DNA from: Mesonia maritima
GTDB taxonomy: Bacteria; Bacteroidota; Bacteroidia; Flavobacteriales; Flavobacteriaceae
Assembly (NCBI RefSeq): GCF_042433895.1
Contig: NZ_JBHLUA010000015.1
Coordinates: 1 to 64,000 of the forward strand
Reading direction: 5' to 3'
Length of the DNA stretch: 64,000 nt
The notes beneath the pieces were generated by a model. The model had not been told where the DNA came from, ran no database searches, and saw nothing but the letters and a program-made list of their open reading frames with translations. Each line of letters starts with the position of its first letter. The first letter of the stretch is position 1. This document shows positions 26,966-37,800 of the stretch, in pieces. Made by a program: the position numbers and the translations under genes.

Positions 26966-27100
26966 CCCACTTTATAATAGGAGTTTGACAATCCAGCATT
27001 GTATATTAGGTTTGAAGACCGCATTAGGCTCGATTTGGCAAACACTCGGGGGTACACCCGAAGGAGTGAAACTAAGGACAGACTTTAAATTACATCCTCC

Positions 27101-27149
27101 GCTCTTTAGATTATTTTCAGTTTACCTAAACTAATCAAAAAAGAAATAT
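27101..27149 (+). repeat. direct repeat, right copy, flanking IS256 remnant
   Basis: Matches 26036-26087 at both ends (GCTCTTTAG and ACTAATCAAAAAAGAAATAT). Confidence 0.6.
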
Positions 27150-27194
27150 AATCAATTGTCTTGTATGATTTATTAGACAAGTAAAATGAAAGCT

Positions 27195-27767
27195 TTATAC
27201 TTTAAAAAAATGCTGATAATCTTGGATTGGGTTATCTTTCCGATCAAAACCATTTCTGACTGCATATTCGTATATAGCCTGATTATATATTTCTAGTACG
27301 TTTAAATCGTTTTCGTTGCAATACTCAACAAGATCTTCTGCAAGCACGCGAGAAAGTAAATTTAAGGTTAAATCTATAGGAAAATAAACTTTAGGAAGTT
27401 TGTGATTATACAAACCACAAGTATCAATTCCTTTGTAAATTTTATATTTCATTCCATAATCTTTCTGATCACTTATATATTGTAAGATTAAATTAAGGCA
27501 ATTGTCTTGCCTGAACTCCTGCTTTCCTGCAAAATCAAAATCCTTGCTAAAATGATACTTAAAATCCAAGGTAATCTCTAAAAGATTTCTTTCTAAAAGT
27601 GTAATTTTTCTTTTACTAGAATTGGTGACTATTCTAGATTGATAATAATCAACGTTAAATCCGGTCTTTTTTTCGATTTGAGATATTCGATAAATAAGAT
27701 TAGTAGTAACCCCAATTTTTATTTTCTTATGGTTCTTAAATTTTAGGATATAAAGTAATGTGCTCAT
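27195..27767 (-). CDS. GIY-YIG-like (T5orf172/MUG113 type) protein
   Basis: 190 aa. Residues 1-35 (LLYILKFKNHKKIKIGVTTN followed by RISQIEKKTG) fit the beginning of the GIY-YIG-related T5orf172 domain, where Tyr-Ile-Leu and Lys-Ile-Gly-Val-Thr replace GIY and YIG. A Glu in the middle (RNLLEITLDFKYHF) may be catalytic. The C-terminal 80 residues are helical and unassigned. Found in phage- and defence-linked proteins; whether it cuts DNA is not shown. Confidence 0.65.
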   Translation of the reverse strand: MSTLLYILKFKNHKKIKIGVTTNLIYRISQIEKKTGFNVDYYQSRIVTNSSKRKITLLERNLLEITLDFKYHFSKDFDFAGKQEFRQDNCLNLILQYISDQKDYGMKYKIYKGIDTCGLYNHKLPKVYFPIDLTLNLLSRVLAEDLVEYCNENDLNVLEIYNQAIYEYAVRNGFDRKDNPIQDYQHFFKV

Positions 27768-27890
27768 GCTGGCGATTTTAAGGAGTTTTATTATTTAAAA
27801 AGCGTGGAACTGAACTTGCTAATTCCAGAGGTATCGCCAGACACCTATCACTAAACAAGCACAGCCCACGCCATTTTGTAAGCTATCTAT
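27768..27890. other. intergenic before assembly gap
   Basis: Non-coding, with a GC-richer stretch (GCAAGCACAGCCCACGCC-like) unlike the surrounding DNA, next to the N run. It could be the edge of a repeat that stopped the assembly. Confidence 0.3.
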
Positions 27891-27994
27891 NNNNNNNNNN
27901 NNNNNNNNNNNNNNNNNNNNNNNNNNNNNNNNNNNNNNNNNNNNNNNNNNNNNNNNNNNNNNNNNNNNNNNNNNNNNNNNNNNNNNNNNNNNNN
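27891..27994. other. assembly gap (104 N)
   Basis: A run of 104 unknown bases. True gap size and the order of flanking contigs are not known from the sequence. Confidence 0.99.
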
Positions 27995-28013
27995 TGCTAT
28001 GTTATTTTAATTA

Positions 28014-28568
28014 TTAATTCCAATCCACAGATATGTTTCTAATTTCAATTTCATATGTCTCTCGATCTCTATTTCCTCTTAAATTCAGTAAATAATAATT
28101 CAATCCTATATAGGATAATTGAGTGGTACCGGGGAGAACATTTTGAAATTCAATTTGGCCTTGAACTGGCACGCTAGTTGGTACTTTTACGCCCATTACT
28201 CCCCTATGAATCTGACTCGGAGAATTAGGGAAATCGGCCGATTTAAATTCTAGAGCTTCCCCTACCACATTATATGCTAAGGGTTTTCCAGAGCCGACGT
28301 GGAGATCAAACTCTTTATTAACAAGTTCATGTTTTATTAAAAACTTGAGCGTGATCATCTGTGCATCTGTAGATCCCGCTACAGAAATAATTTTAAAATC
28401 TAAATCATCATTGCTGTTGACTACCTCTACATTTCCATTGGTATTTAAGAGATTACAAGTGGAATTAATCTCCTGCAAATACTCAATTTCGTTTTGTAGT
28501 TCTTCAGTGTTTTGAGCGTTTAGTAAAAACGAAGCGCACAACAAGACGGGTATAAAAATTCTCTTCAT
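28014..28568 (-). CDS. secreted hypothetical protein
   Basis: 184 aa from the internal ATG at 28568 (MKRIFIPVLLCASFLLNAQN), which gives a clean signal peptide cut after NAQ; the longer frame from 28613 precedes it with unlikely residues. The mature part starts with a short coiled coil (TEELQNEIEYLQEINSTC) and continues as a beta-rich domain. No family recognised. Probably periplasmic or exported. Confidence 0.75.
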   Translation of the reverse strand: MKRIFIPVLLCASFLLNAQNTEELQNEIEYLQEINSTCNLLNTNGNVEVVNSNDDLDFKIISVAGSTDAQMITLKFLIKHELVNKEFDLHVGSGKPLAYNVVGEALEFKSADFPNSPSQIHRGVMGVKVPTSVPVQGQIEFQNVLPGTTQLSYIGLNYYLLNLRGNRDRETYEIEIRNISVDWN

Positions 28569-28625
28569 ATAAATGACGTTTTTGTCATTACAAATATTAA
28601 TAAAAATTTCCATTTTCCCAAATCC

Positions 28626-28859
28626 ATGGGAGAACAGATTAGAAATATTGAGTTACTGGAAAAAATTGCTTTAAAGATTAAAGCATTACGAAATGAAAAA
28701 GGGCTTACTCAAGAAGAAGTCTATAATGATCTCGGAATCCATATTGCAAGAATTGAAGCTAACAGATCCAATATCACGGTTAGTACGCTTGCAGAAATCT
28801 GTAAGTATTTTTCTATTTCTTTGAAGGATCTTTTCGGGGAAATTGAAAATATGAAATAA
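28626..28859 (+). CDS. XRE-family helix-turn-helix regulator
   Basis: 77 aa. Cro/C1-type HTH (KIKALRNEKGLTQEEVYNDL ... IARIEANRSNITVSTLAEI), no other domain. Divergent from the secreted-protein gene, 57 nt between starts, so it may regulate that gene and itself. Confidence 0.88.
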   Translation: MGEQIRNIELLEKIALKIKALRNEKGLTQEEVYNDLGIHIARIEANRSNITVSTLAEICKYFSISLKDLFGEIENMK

Positions 28860-29549
28860 TGATTTAAGTGGTTATTTTAGATTAAAGAACACCTATTTAT
28901 TTGATAAAATCATCTTAATAAGGATTTAACCTTTGCCAATATTTGTTCTTTACTTAAATTAGTAAAACCACTCCTTTCTCTAATTCAGCAGTTATCTTTT
29001 GAATAAATAATTGTTTCTCTTTAGCCTTTCCTATTAACTCATTGGTAAGTTCACTTTTATCATCATTTCCATCGTTTTTAATTCGATTTTTCATACATTT
29101 TTTATTTGGCTCTGTGAGTTTTTTTAAAAAAATTTCAAACCTTTTAATTATTAACTTTTTAAGTTAACAAAACTTGAGCAATGAGTTATTAAAAGTAATT
29201 CATTTTTGAAAAATTCTATTTCACACAGGATTTAATATAATATTACATATTGAACTAGAAAATTCAAAAGTCCATATACTAAATCCTGAACCAGATAAGG
29301 GAACAAACAAAAACTTAGATGGCAAATTATAATAACGTTCAGCTCATAATACCAAAATTTTGCCCGTAGCATATGCCAAACTTCATAGTTCTTGCGTTAC
29401 CACAAGAACTATGAAAAACAATAATTTCAGACAATCAAACAGTTCTAATTATGAGAAATTCACAAATTATTTGCTATTCATGAGGCTGACATACCTCATT
29501 TATTGTTTCTCATGACCAATATTCAAGCCATACATTTATTTAAAATTTG
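28860..29549. other. intergenic, inverted repeat, possible 46-aa ORF
   Basis: Mostly non-coding. A 46-aa minus-strand ORF at 28954-29094 (MKNRIKNDGNDDKSELTNEL start) is possible but unsupported. A 13-bp perfect inverted repeat, TTCATAGTTCTTG / CAAGAACTATGAA, lies at 29382-29415 downstream of the giant-protein operon and may stop or protect its transcript, though no T run follows on the minus strand. Confidence 0.4.
29382..29415. terminator. 13-bp perfect inverted repeat after giant-protein operon
   Basis: TTCATAGTTCTTG, an 8-nt loop, then CAAGAACTATGAA. Strong stem, but a T tract is missing in the operon direction, so it is either an mRNA 3'-end stabiliser or a factor-dependent terminator. 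Confidence 0.4.
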
Positions 29550-32500
29550 TTATTCGTTGTAATCAGCAATATCTGTCCAGTTTTCTATCTGATGTACAGT
29601 AAGAATATTTTCTTCTCTACTTAACATTCCGGTATTGTTTTCTACAATTACCTTAAAATGATGATAGATACTCTCTCCATCAGCATTTTCAATTAATAAA
29701 CTATCTGTAGCTAAGTCTGTATCAATTAAATTAAGGAATATAGTCTCACTATTAGACTGTAAGTGATGTATTTTAACCCAATTTCCTTGATTATTCATTT
29801 TGTATAAATGATAAATGCCATTATAACAAGTTTTATCCCAGTATAACACTATATCTTGAATCTCTTGAGCAATTGGAGTTGTAGAGTAGTATTTTAATTG
29901 CGGAGCAGAAGGCAACGAATTTTCTACCACCAAGCTAGCCACTAGTTTAGACGGCTTTGATGGTGCAAATGCAGTAATAATATTATTAGTTGAATCTGCA
30001 TATTCAACTTCTCTTTCTACCGTTATTCGGTAATAAAGAGCAGTTGAATAAGGAACCTCATCAAGATCATCAAAATTATCCTTAATTTGCCAAGAACTTT
30101 CACTACCTTCTTCAAGTTCTACTGTATTTACCAAATTCATACTTCGTATAGATTGTGATTGACTTCTATCTGTACCCCTATATAAATTTATTTTTTTAAT
30201 TTTTTCTACTTTTGGATAACTATTTATTTTTATTTCAATAGCTGAACTCACTCCTGTAATTTCATTTTCTAAAATTGGCTTTACACTTTTTATTTCAGGA
30301 GAATTAGGAGCTTTCGAATTTACAAGTTTAATAGGACCTAAAAAAGTACTGAATGGTCCTAGTTTCATTTGAGACCCCATTTCTCTAGCTCCATAGAAAT
30401 ATATATTATTAGAGGTTCCATCTAATTTAAAATCTGTAAATTGTGTTTCATGAGGATTTGTTCCTATAACTTTCATCATTGGAGCCATTTCAAAATCCGG
30501 GTTTGTTGGAGATATAGCGTTCCCATTCCTATCTTTAATTACTTGTTTTTTATCAATAGGTTGATATGAACTATTTGGAATATATTGATATAATATAGGT
30601 ACTTCAGTTAAAGGTACAAATGCGTTAAAGATAGCTCCTTTTACAAATTCTATTAATACCGGGTCTCCCACGGTAAGAGTTCCCGGGTTAGCGGAGATCA
30701 AAGGTTGTCCTAACTCACTTAATACATGATTAGCCCAATCAAAGAGAGCTGCTTTATCAGGGTTAGGAAACTTATACCCGTCATCTGAAACACCTGCAGG
30801 TGGATATACACTATAATCCCCATCAGTAATCAAAGTATTAAAATCAAAAAAATTCTGCCACCTATTTGTTAAATAATCTTCATCATTACCTCCTAAATTT
30901 TCTAAAGCAGTTCTTATTTCAGCTATAGTTTCTCGACTATATAAGGCGTGGAGTAATGATTCTTCACTAGTACGGTAAAATAATACCCCATGGGGTTGAT
31001 GGTTGTATTTCGTTGTAAAAGTATAGGTAGCTCTACCAAAATAATCAGGTCGAGTAGCATATAAAGATCCTTCAGGCGGTTCCGGTTGTTGAGGTAAAAC
31101 AATTTTTTGAGCGAGCATTAAGCCTGGTGCACCTATATTTGACTCATAATTATAATTGCTTTCAGTCACCCGAAGTCCAAAAATGGTGTATTTAGAATCT
31201 TCTTCATCAGGTAGTGTGTTCGTTTCATTTAAACTTACTGCTTGGTCTGAATAAAGATGAGCTTTGTATCCCGGGTAAAAATTAGCAGTGAGATTATTTC
31301 CAGTAGCTACCTCATCATAATCGGAATCATCATTAAAAGTTGTATCCTGAGCATATACAACTAGGTCATTAGTAGTACCAATATTTTCTATTGTAATTAC
31401 GTCAAGTACTTTTCTTTTCAGAGTAGGTGTGCTCCCCTGCAGAGCTTCTTCAGTAAATAGACGAACAATACCTTTATACCAATCTACCTTAGGTTGATTT
31501 ACATTAGTATTAAACTGAGGATGATGAGCTAAGTTGACCCCATGGAAGGTTATTTTATATAGGCCTTTATGGACAGTTTGAGTAACTAAATTATTATTGG
31601 TATCATATTGAGGTTCTCCATTACTGTCTAAGATTGCCTCCTCTTCAAAAAACTTTTCAACTAGACTATGTCCTTGATTTTCTTCAGACCAAATCCCACG
31701 ACTCTTTTCTAAAATCCTCCGGGTGTCACCCGCTTCGTTAGTTAATTCTAAAATTTCTCGATGTACATTCCAATTATTGCCAATTTGTATTTCAAAATTC
31801 ATCGGGTTTGCACTTGCCCAATTCATTTCATCTTGCATGTTTTCAGTAGCCATAAACAAGCCATCAGAAGACAATACAGGCATTTCTAAATTTGCCGGAT
31901 CAATATCATCTGAAGGTACAATAGCTGTCAACTGATCTCCGATCAATTTCTTGTATACAGAAAACTGTGGCCAGTTACCAGAATTATTGACTTGTTGAAT
32001 AATATAATTTTGATTACCAATGTTTATTACCCCCCCAACAAAACGTGTTTCATCACCATTATCAAGACTCGGAACAATCTGCTCTAAAGGTCCACCAGAA
32101 CTTCCTATATCATAAGGCCCTGTATTAATTAATGCTAAAAAAGGATCAGAAGGATGATTTTGTACGCCTGTAGCTTTACCTGATATTTTTAGTGGTAAGT
32201 TCTCCCTAAAGAAGACTTGTACTTTATCAGCAAAAACCTCATCGCTATCAGAGAAAACCAATTCAGGATCTTGCTCATAATCAGCATTGGTAATCGAATC
32301 ATCATCAACTGTATAAGATATTAAATCTTGCTTTGTATTAAAATTAAAACTAAGTCTTACAAGAGTTTTATCAGATAAAGTTATAGTATTTAATAACTCT
32401 TGATCTTCAGCAGAAGTAAATAGTAATGGTTCTTCAGGCTGAACTAAAACGGGTTTTAAATTACTAGGAGGAAGTAAATTATTTTTGGGTTGTATATTTG

Positions 32501-34841
32501 TTGTTATGGAGACAACTCGCTCACTGGGTTTGGCCCGGGAAAACCAATTTATCCCATAAGGATTATAATGATAAACACCACTTTCTGTTTGATTATGAAC
32601 ATACAATGGTTTTCCATTTTCAGGAGGTAAGAGAGGTATAGTTTCATTTTCACCTATACTGCCATTAGATTTTAAATATTGATATTCTTCATCATTAGAT
32701 AATTCCGGTTTTCTCCATTGACTTTCACTATTTAAACGATGTCTTAAACCTGTATAAACAGGATAAGTAAATGAATGAGCAAAGAACTCATTATAACTAA
32801 TATAAAAAGGTGGGTTATATAATGTATTGGTCTCTTCCTCAGAAAAAATACTTATGTAACGTGTTTTTCCATCATAACTATAACCATCATCATCAGTAAG
32901 ACTAAATGTTTCCCCATCATAACCATAATATACCCCAGGCTTTATTTCCTTTATATCAAGAGGTATAGGTAATCGTTGATCTTCTAAAGAAGTGGGTAAG
33001 CTCATAAATAAATGGTGAGCTTCCCTTTCTCCTTGTCCGTCTTGTAAATCTCCTTCAGTGTAATACTCTGCTATGTAAACGTAACTATCCGAAAAAACAG
33101 TTTGTTCAATATCCAATTTTCCCAATCCCAACATTCGAGCTATGTGAAAATCATGACTAGCCAATACAAGTAAGTTTAATAGAGATATATCAAGCGATTC
33201 TGTAGCATCTATAGCCACATTTTCACTCCCTGTCGGATTAGAAGAATTATTACTCAAATAAATGAATTTTTCTACTAACTGCTGAATATTTCTATCTTCA
33301 CTCGTTACCGGACCATCCCATTTATTTTTATAATTATTAATGTTAACCGTGGCTGCTTCATCATATTGATGCCATGAGCCATTTACAGATCCACTTGTTG
33401 GTTCTAATCGCTCTATTACTTCTGGAGTATCTAAACTTAAAGAAAAATCACCTAATAATCTCCAACCATCATTAGAGTTATTATTCGTCCTCTGTAGAAA
33501 ATCATGATAAAATTCAAATTCTATAAAATCAATATCACAATCAAAACATTTAAAACGAATACTCTTGCCATTTTCACATACAGGAGAAATATTATTAATT
33601 TCAGAACTTTGGTATGTCTTGCGCCAAGAAAGAATCTTATTAGAATTTAAATTATTTTCAGGAACAGACAAGGTCTCTAACTGTATGGTACTATTTGAAG
33701 TTTGAGAAGATTCAGAGCTACCTAAACTAGCTTTAAAAAATAAATCATCCTTACACTCAAATTCCAATAATTCTGGATGGTAGAGAGCTATAAAATTCGA
33801 ATGATTAATATCAGCACTCATATTACTTATTAAGCTATCATACTTAGCAGCATTTCTAAAATAGAGATAGATCTCTCTAGTTTCTTCTTTTCTGTATATC
33901 CAGAGACGGTTGGCATGATCAATTACTGCGGGGCGTTCTCTATTTAAATTTAAAGTAAAGGAAACCTTCGAATATTTCGCCCGATATATCTTTACATAAT
34001 CTTCAGACCGATTAAAAGTCTGGTTAGGTTCTGCTAGATTCCCTTTAGGCAAATGCAATTCTCCTAGTGCTCCTCTTAACATCCAGCGTAAATGAATACC
34101 CTTGGTGCTATCTATCCCTGGTGATCCCGCTGCTTGCAGATATAAACTAGAAGATTGTAACATCGTATGACTCTCATATGGTATTATAGAAAACTCTTCT
34201 TCGGGTGGTTCAGGATCTACGACTCTTACCTCACCTATAGTAACAGGGTAACGCACATTTCTAACACTTACATAAACACCCACTTCCCCTACTCTTCTAC
34301 TGCGAAAAAATGCTGTAAATAATCGTTGCTCAGCATCAAAAACCGTTGAACTTAATATACCACTATTAGCCATAAGACTTACAGGAGTCTTATCATCTAA
34401 TAATCTTCCCTCGCGGTCATATAATTGTAATAATAAAGTACTATAATCTTTTCCATCATTTAAAATTTCTGGGGGTTCAGCTATAAGTTGTGTTCTTTCA
34501 AAATCAATGAAGGGTTCCGGACATCTTTCCTGAACACGAATAGTAATCAATTTAGTGCTAGGCTTTCCATCTAAACGAAATCCAACTCGTGCTTCGTTTA
34601 TTTCACGAGCTCCTGAAATAAAAGCTCTATAGCTTCCATCTTTATTATCCTCTGTTTCTGATATCTCAATACCTTCAGCATATATTAAAACATCAGCACC
34701 TCCTTCTTCTATTATTTCGCCTTCTTCACTTTTTAAATTTACCAAAATAGTAGCTACCTCTTCACTTCCTAATTGTATACAGTCTCTATCTGTGGTGATA
34801 AGGCTCTGTTCTAAACTTGGTATAATTTCTGAACTATTCAT
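29550..34841 (-). CDS. giant protein with N-terminal Ig-like (invasin-type) domains
   Basis: 1763 aa, no signal peptide. Residues about 10-105 and 120-215 are two Ig-like beta domains (STKLITIRV ... STLLLQLYDREGRLLDDKTP, TAFFRSRRVGEVGVYVSV) of the invasin/bacterial Ig type. The rest is long, beta-rich and low in recognisable domains, with a Cys cluster (CENGKSIRFKCFDCDI, about residue 438-455) and fibronectin-like strands near the C-terminus (SAIEIKINSYPKVEKIKKIN, YSTALYYRITVE). Last gene of a four-gene operon, 6 nt after the 2162-aa gene. Looks like a surface or structural protein, yet lacks a Sec or T9SS signal. Function unknown. Confidence 0.75.
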   Translation of the reverse strand: MNSSEIIPSLEQSLITTDRDCIQLGSEEVATILVNLKSEEGEIIEEGGADVLIYAEGIEISETEDNKDGSYRAFISGAREINEARVGFRLDGKPSTKLITIRVQERCPEPFIDFERTQLIAEPPEILNDGKDYSTLLLQLYDREGRLLDDKTPVSLMANSGILSSTVFDAEQRLFTAFFRSRRVGEVGVYVSVRNVRYPVTIGEVRVVDPEPPEEEFSIIPYESHTMLQSSSLYLQAAGSPGIDSTKGIHLRWMLRGALGELHLPKGNLAEPNQTFNRSEDYVKIYRAKYSKVSFTLNLNRERPAVIDHANRLWIYRKEETREIYLYFRNAAKYDSLISNMSADINHSNFIALYHPELLEFECKDDLFFKASLGSSESSQTSNSTIQLETLSVPENNLNSNKILSWRKTYQSSEINNISPVCENGKSIRFKCFDCDIDFIEFEFYHDFLQRTNNNSNDGWRLLGDFSLSLDTPEVIERLEPTSGSVNGSWHQYDEAATVNINNYKNKWDGPVTSEDRNIQQLVEKFIYLSNNSSNPTGSENVAIDATESLDISLLNLLVLASHDFHIARMLGLGKLDIEQTVFSDSYVYIAEYYTEGDLQDGQGEREAHHLFMSLPTSLEDQRLPIPLDIKEIKPGVYYGYDGETFSLTDDDGYSYDGKTRYISIFSEEETNTLYNPPFYISYNEFFAHSFTYPVYTGLRHRLNSESQWRKPELSNDEEYQYLKSNGSIGENETIPLLPPENGKPLYVHNQTESGVYHYNPYGINWFSRAKPSERVVSITTNIQPKNNLLPPSNLKPVLVQPEEPLLFTSAEDQELLNTITLSDKTLVRLSFNFNTKQDLISYTVDDDSITNADYEQDPELVFSDSDEVFADKVQVFFRENLPLKISGKATGVQNHPSDPFLALINTGPYDIGSSGGPLEQIVPSLDNGDETRFVGGVINIGNQNYIIQQVNNSGNWPQFSVYKKLIGDQLTAIVPSDDIDPANLEMPVLSSDGLFMATENMQDEMNWASANPMNFEIQIGNNWNVHREILELTNEAGDTRRILEKSRGIWSEENQGHSLVEKFFEEEAILDSNGEPQYDTNNNLVTQTVHKGLYKITFHGVNLAHHPQFNTNVNQPKVDWYKGIVRLFTEEALQGSTPTLKRKVLDVITIENIGTTNDLVVYAQDTTFNDDSDYDEVATGNNLTANFYPGYKAHLYSDQAVSLNETNTLPDEEDSKYTIFGLRVTESNYNYESNIGAPGLMLAQKIVLPQQPEPPEGSLYATRPDYFGRATYTFTTKYNHQPHGVLFYRTSEESLLHALYSRETIAEIRTALENLGGNDEDYLTNRWQNFFDFNTLITDGDYSVYPPAGVSDDGYKFPNPDKAALFDWANHVLSELGQPLISANPGTLTVGDPVLIEFVKGAIFNAFVPLTEVPILYQYIPNSSYQPIDKKQVIKDRNGNAISPTNPDFEMAPMMKVIGTNPHETQFTDFKLDGTSNNIYFYGAREMGSQMKLGPFSTFLGPIKLVNSKAPNSPEIKSVKPILENEITGVSSAIEIKINSYPKVEKIKKINLYRGTDRSQSQSIRSMNLVNTVELEEGSESSWQIKDNFDDLDEVPYSTALYYRITVEREVEYADSTNNIITAFAPSKPSKLVASLVVENSLPSAPQLKYYSTTPIAQEIQDIVLYWDKTCYNGIYHLYKMNNQGNWVKIHHLQSNSETIFLNLIDTDLATDSLLIENADGESIYHHFKVIVENNTGMLSREENILTVHQIENWTDIADYNE

Positions 34842-34847
34842 AATATA

Positions 34848-37800
34848 TTAATTTTCAGGATTGATGCTTATATTTTTGATATATACGGTATTTAATTTTT
34901 CGTCATTCGGTACCCCCGGTTCTTCTTCTACAATGTATTCGGAGCCATCCCAAATTTTGTAAATAAACTTAAGATTTATAAATTCATCTGACAGATGTTT
35001 AGAAGTATTCATTATTAATGCTTGTGAATAGTCATTGGAAAAGAGTACAGAATAGCCTACAGCATCCATAGTTTCAGAGGCCATAACCTTTATTGTATTT
35101 TCTATTTCTGCAATAGGAATTTTCGGATTATTAAAAGGTTCAGGGTTTCGTACCAGTAAAGCAACTACATCTCCTGTATTACTATCTATAATTTTATTGA
35201 ATTCAGTAGTTACAGCTACAGGTAAAGGCTCAAATCCAAATACTCCTTCCATTATTCTATCAAATTTATGATAAAATTGTCTTTCTAAACTACTACTACC
35301 TGTATAAGTAGGATCAGAAATAAGTTGGTATGCGATATCTATATCATTGCTATTTAAAGCTATTGGCAAATCAAATATTGCAGGAGTGGGAGTGGAGTTT
35401 TCTTCACCTTCTAATAAATAGCTTTCTATTTGTTTTCTAAAATTTTCGTAACGGGAAGTCTTAAATACATATTCGTGAATTTGCTTACTTTCACTATCTT
35501 CCAAACTCCCATTTCCATTACTATCAAATGCATTGTAAATAATAACCGTATATAGTTTCTCTGGTTTCAAGTTGGTTAAAATTAATGAGAATGTGGGGCT
35601 CCTTGGTACTATAGGCCTCCCTAGTACAGGAGTACATTCCATATCTGCATAATTTTCGTTAGCATATTCTATCAAATTATTCATTGTCTCCAATTGAATA
35701 GGACTTAGTGGTCTTAAATCTTGATTCCAAGATAAGGATTGCGGTATAGGTACACTATCTTGTTCGTAACTAGAAGGTAAAGGATAAGGAATGATTTCTT
35801 CCGTTACCGGATCTTTTATTGCCACGTGCATATCTCCATTTAACAACGGAAGGCCTTGATAAGATGGCCAGCTTGTTAACATATGATAAACCATCGGTTT
35901 TAAAAAAAAGAGATTTATTTTACATTGTGCAAATCCATAAAACAGCGGTTTTGCTTTTAATAAATTCCCTTTAGCATCAGGATATGATCTTCTAAAATCT
36001 ATATAATCAGAAAGTGTATTTAAAGGGAAATTATCAGTATTAGCTCCCACAGGTAAATCATTTACATTGGGATCTAAATGATAGTGGCCAATAGGGCCTA
36101 CCGTCTTAAATCCATAATAGTAATCATAAATCCCTTCATTTTCTCCTCCATCCACTTCATCCTTAAGACGAAAACGTAAATAGTATTTTGAATTTGGGCG
36201 CCATATAGGCTGAGCAGTATTTTCAATAGCTTCTACCATTGCTTCATAATCCTCCTCAATAGCTTCCTGTCCCGGTATAGTTTCGTTGTATTCAAAATTT
36301 TCAACGGTCATCCAACAAAATTCTTGTAAAGAAGTATAACAATTGTAATTGCCTTCTAGCCCGGGTACATCTGATCCTGTTTCACAATCACAATAACCTT
36401 CTCGCCTTAAAATAGCTACAATAGATGCTAAGGTCGTTTTCAATTCATCTAACATCTCCAAAGTTTGTTCTCCTTCTTGCAAAGCTTCGTTTATTTGTCG
36501 GTATAAATCAAATAGCGGAGATATTTCTTCAACCATTTCAGGTTGATTAAGAAGAGTTGAGTTGATCAATCCATTACGAATTATTTCATAAACCACATTG
36601 TAATAAGATAAATTGTCACCTATTTCTTCTTCCTGGTTCACTGTAAAATATTGGGCTAGTAATGCATTTAAGGTGTTGTAATAATGACAAATTAAAGGAT
36701 CAAAACTATAACCAGTACCACAGTGGCAATTTCCTGCTCTACGGATTCGCTCTAAGAGTATAAAAGCAGTATCTCTAAAATTTACATAACTTCGGATGTT
36801 TATTTCTCCTCCTTCTTCCCACCATCCAGAAATCTCTCTCCTTAATTCAAAATATAAACTATATTCAGGTTCTAATACTTCCTCTAGTCTATACTCTGGG
36901 TTTTTATTTATAAAAGATTGTAATTCTTGGTAAAAAGTATCAAAACAAGATTGATCAACTTGTGAGGTAGAACTAATAGGAAATAAAAAACATGTATTAA
37001 ATATGTTGAGCAAATCTTCATAAAGACCGCATAGAGCCTCGTCTTTTTCGCAATCTTCGTCTTCTCCATTCCCTGGACCCCCATCATTGTCGCCTCCTCG
37101 ATCTATAGAACAGCCTGCTCCACGCAAACTATCCAATTGATCCTTAAGCTCTTGATATAATTCAGGGTTTGCTGGTATCCCTCCAGTTATAATGCCATTA
37201 CTGTTTCGATAATCTTGCTGAAACATGGCAGCAATTTCTTGCTCTAGCTGAGCTATTTCTTCCTGATTGGCTTCCACCGGTCTTATAATAACTTTAGAAA
37301 TATGCTCATTTTCATTTATATAAATCACTTCATTTTGTAACTCCGCTGCAGTTTTCTGTTCTTCGTGAATGAGTTCATAAACTGGAATTATACCAGCGCT
37401 AATAACAGATTTATAATAACTTATGGTAACTGAACTCGCATCAGAATTCAATTTCAATCGAACCTCAATAGACGGTTCTTCTAACAATAATACCAGATGT
37501 TTATGATTTTCAAATTGTAACGACTTATTGAATCCATGAGTGTTGGAACGGTTTGTAATCAAAAACTTATCTTGATTATCCTCTAGATCATCATAAACAT
37601 AATAAGTGCCTTCTAATGTAAAATACGCTCCATTAATATAATGTCCGTAGTACTGCGCAGGTGGAAAATATTCTTTCCCCACTTCTTTATTTAGAAAATT
37701 GCCACAATGTATTGATCTTTCTTCATCCTTACAAAATAGTTGAGAAGCAGTAATCCCATGTTCTTCAGGCACATACCACCCAGGTTCTCCGGCTTCAGTA

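Larger units (their letters stand above)
26088..27100 (+). mobile_element. degraded IS256-family element
   Basis: Terminal inverted repeats GGAGGGTGTAATTTGAAGTC (26088) and GACTTTAAATTACATCCTCC (27081-27100) enclose a broken transposase. The N-terminal part (26148-26274) reads KILFEKDGAFVPLLQNFLDK after one frameshift; the C-terminal part (about 26814-26965) reads TAAEGLNRQVRKVTKTKGAF, a close match to the conserved IS256 C-terminus. The middle has been lost and replaced by unrelated DNA. Confidence 0.75.
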
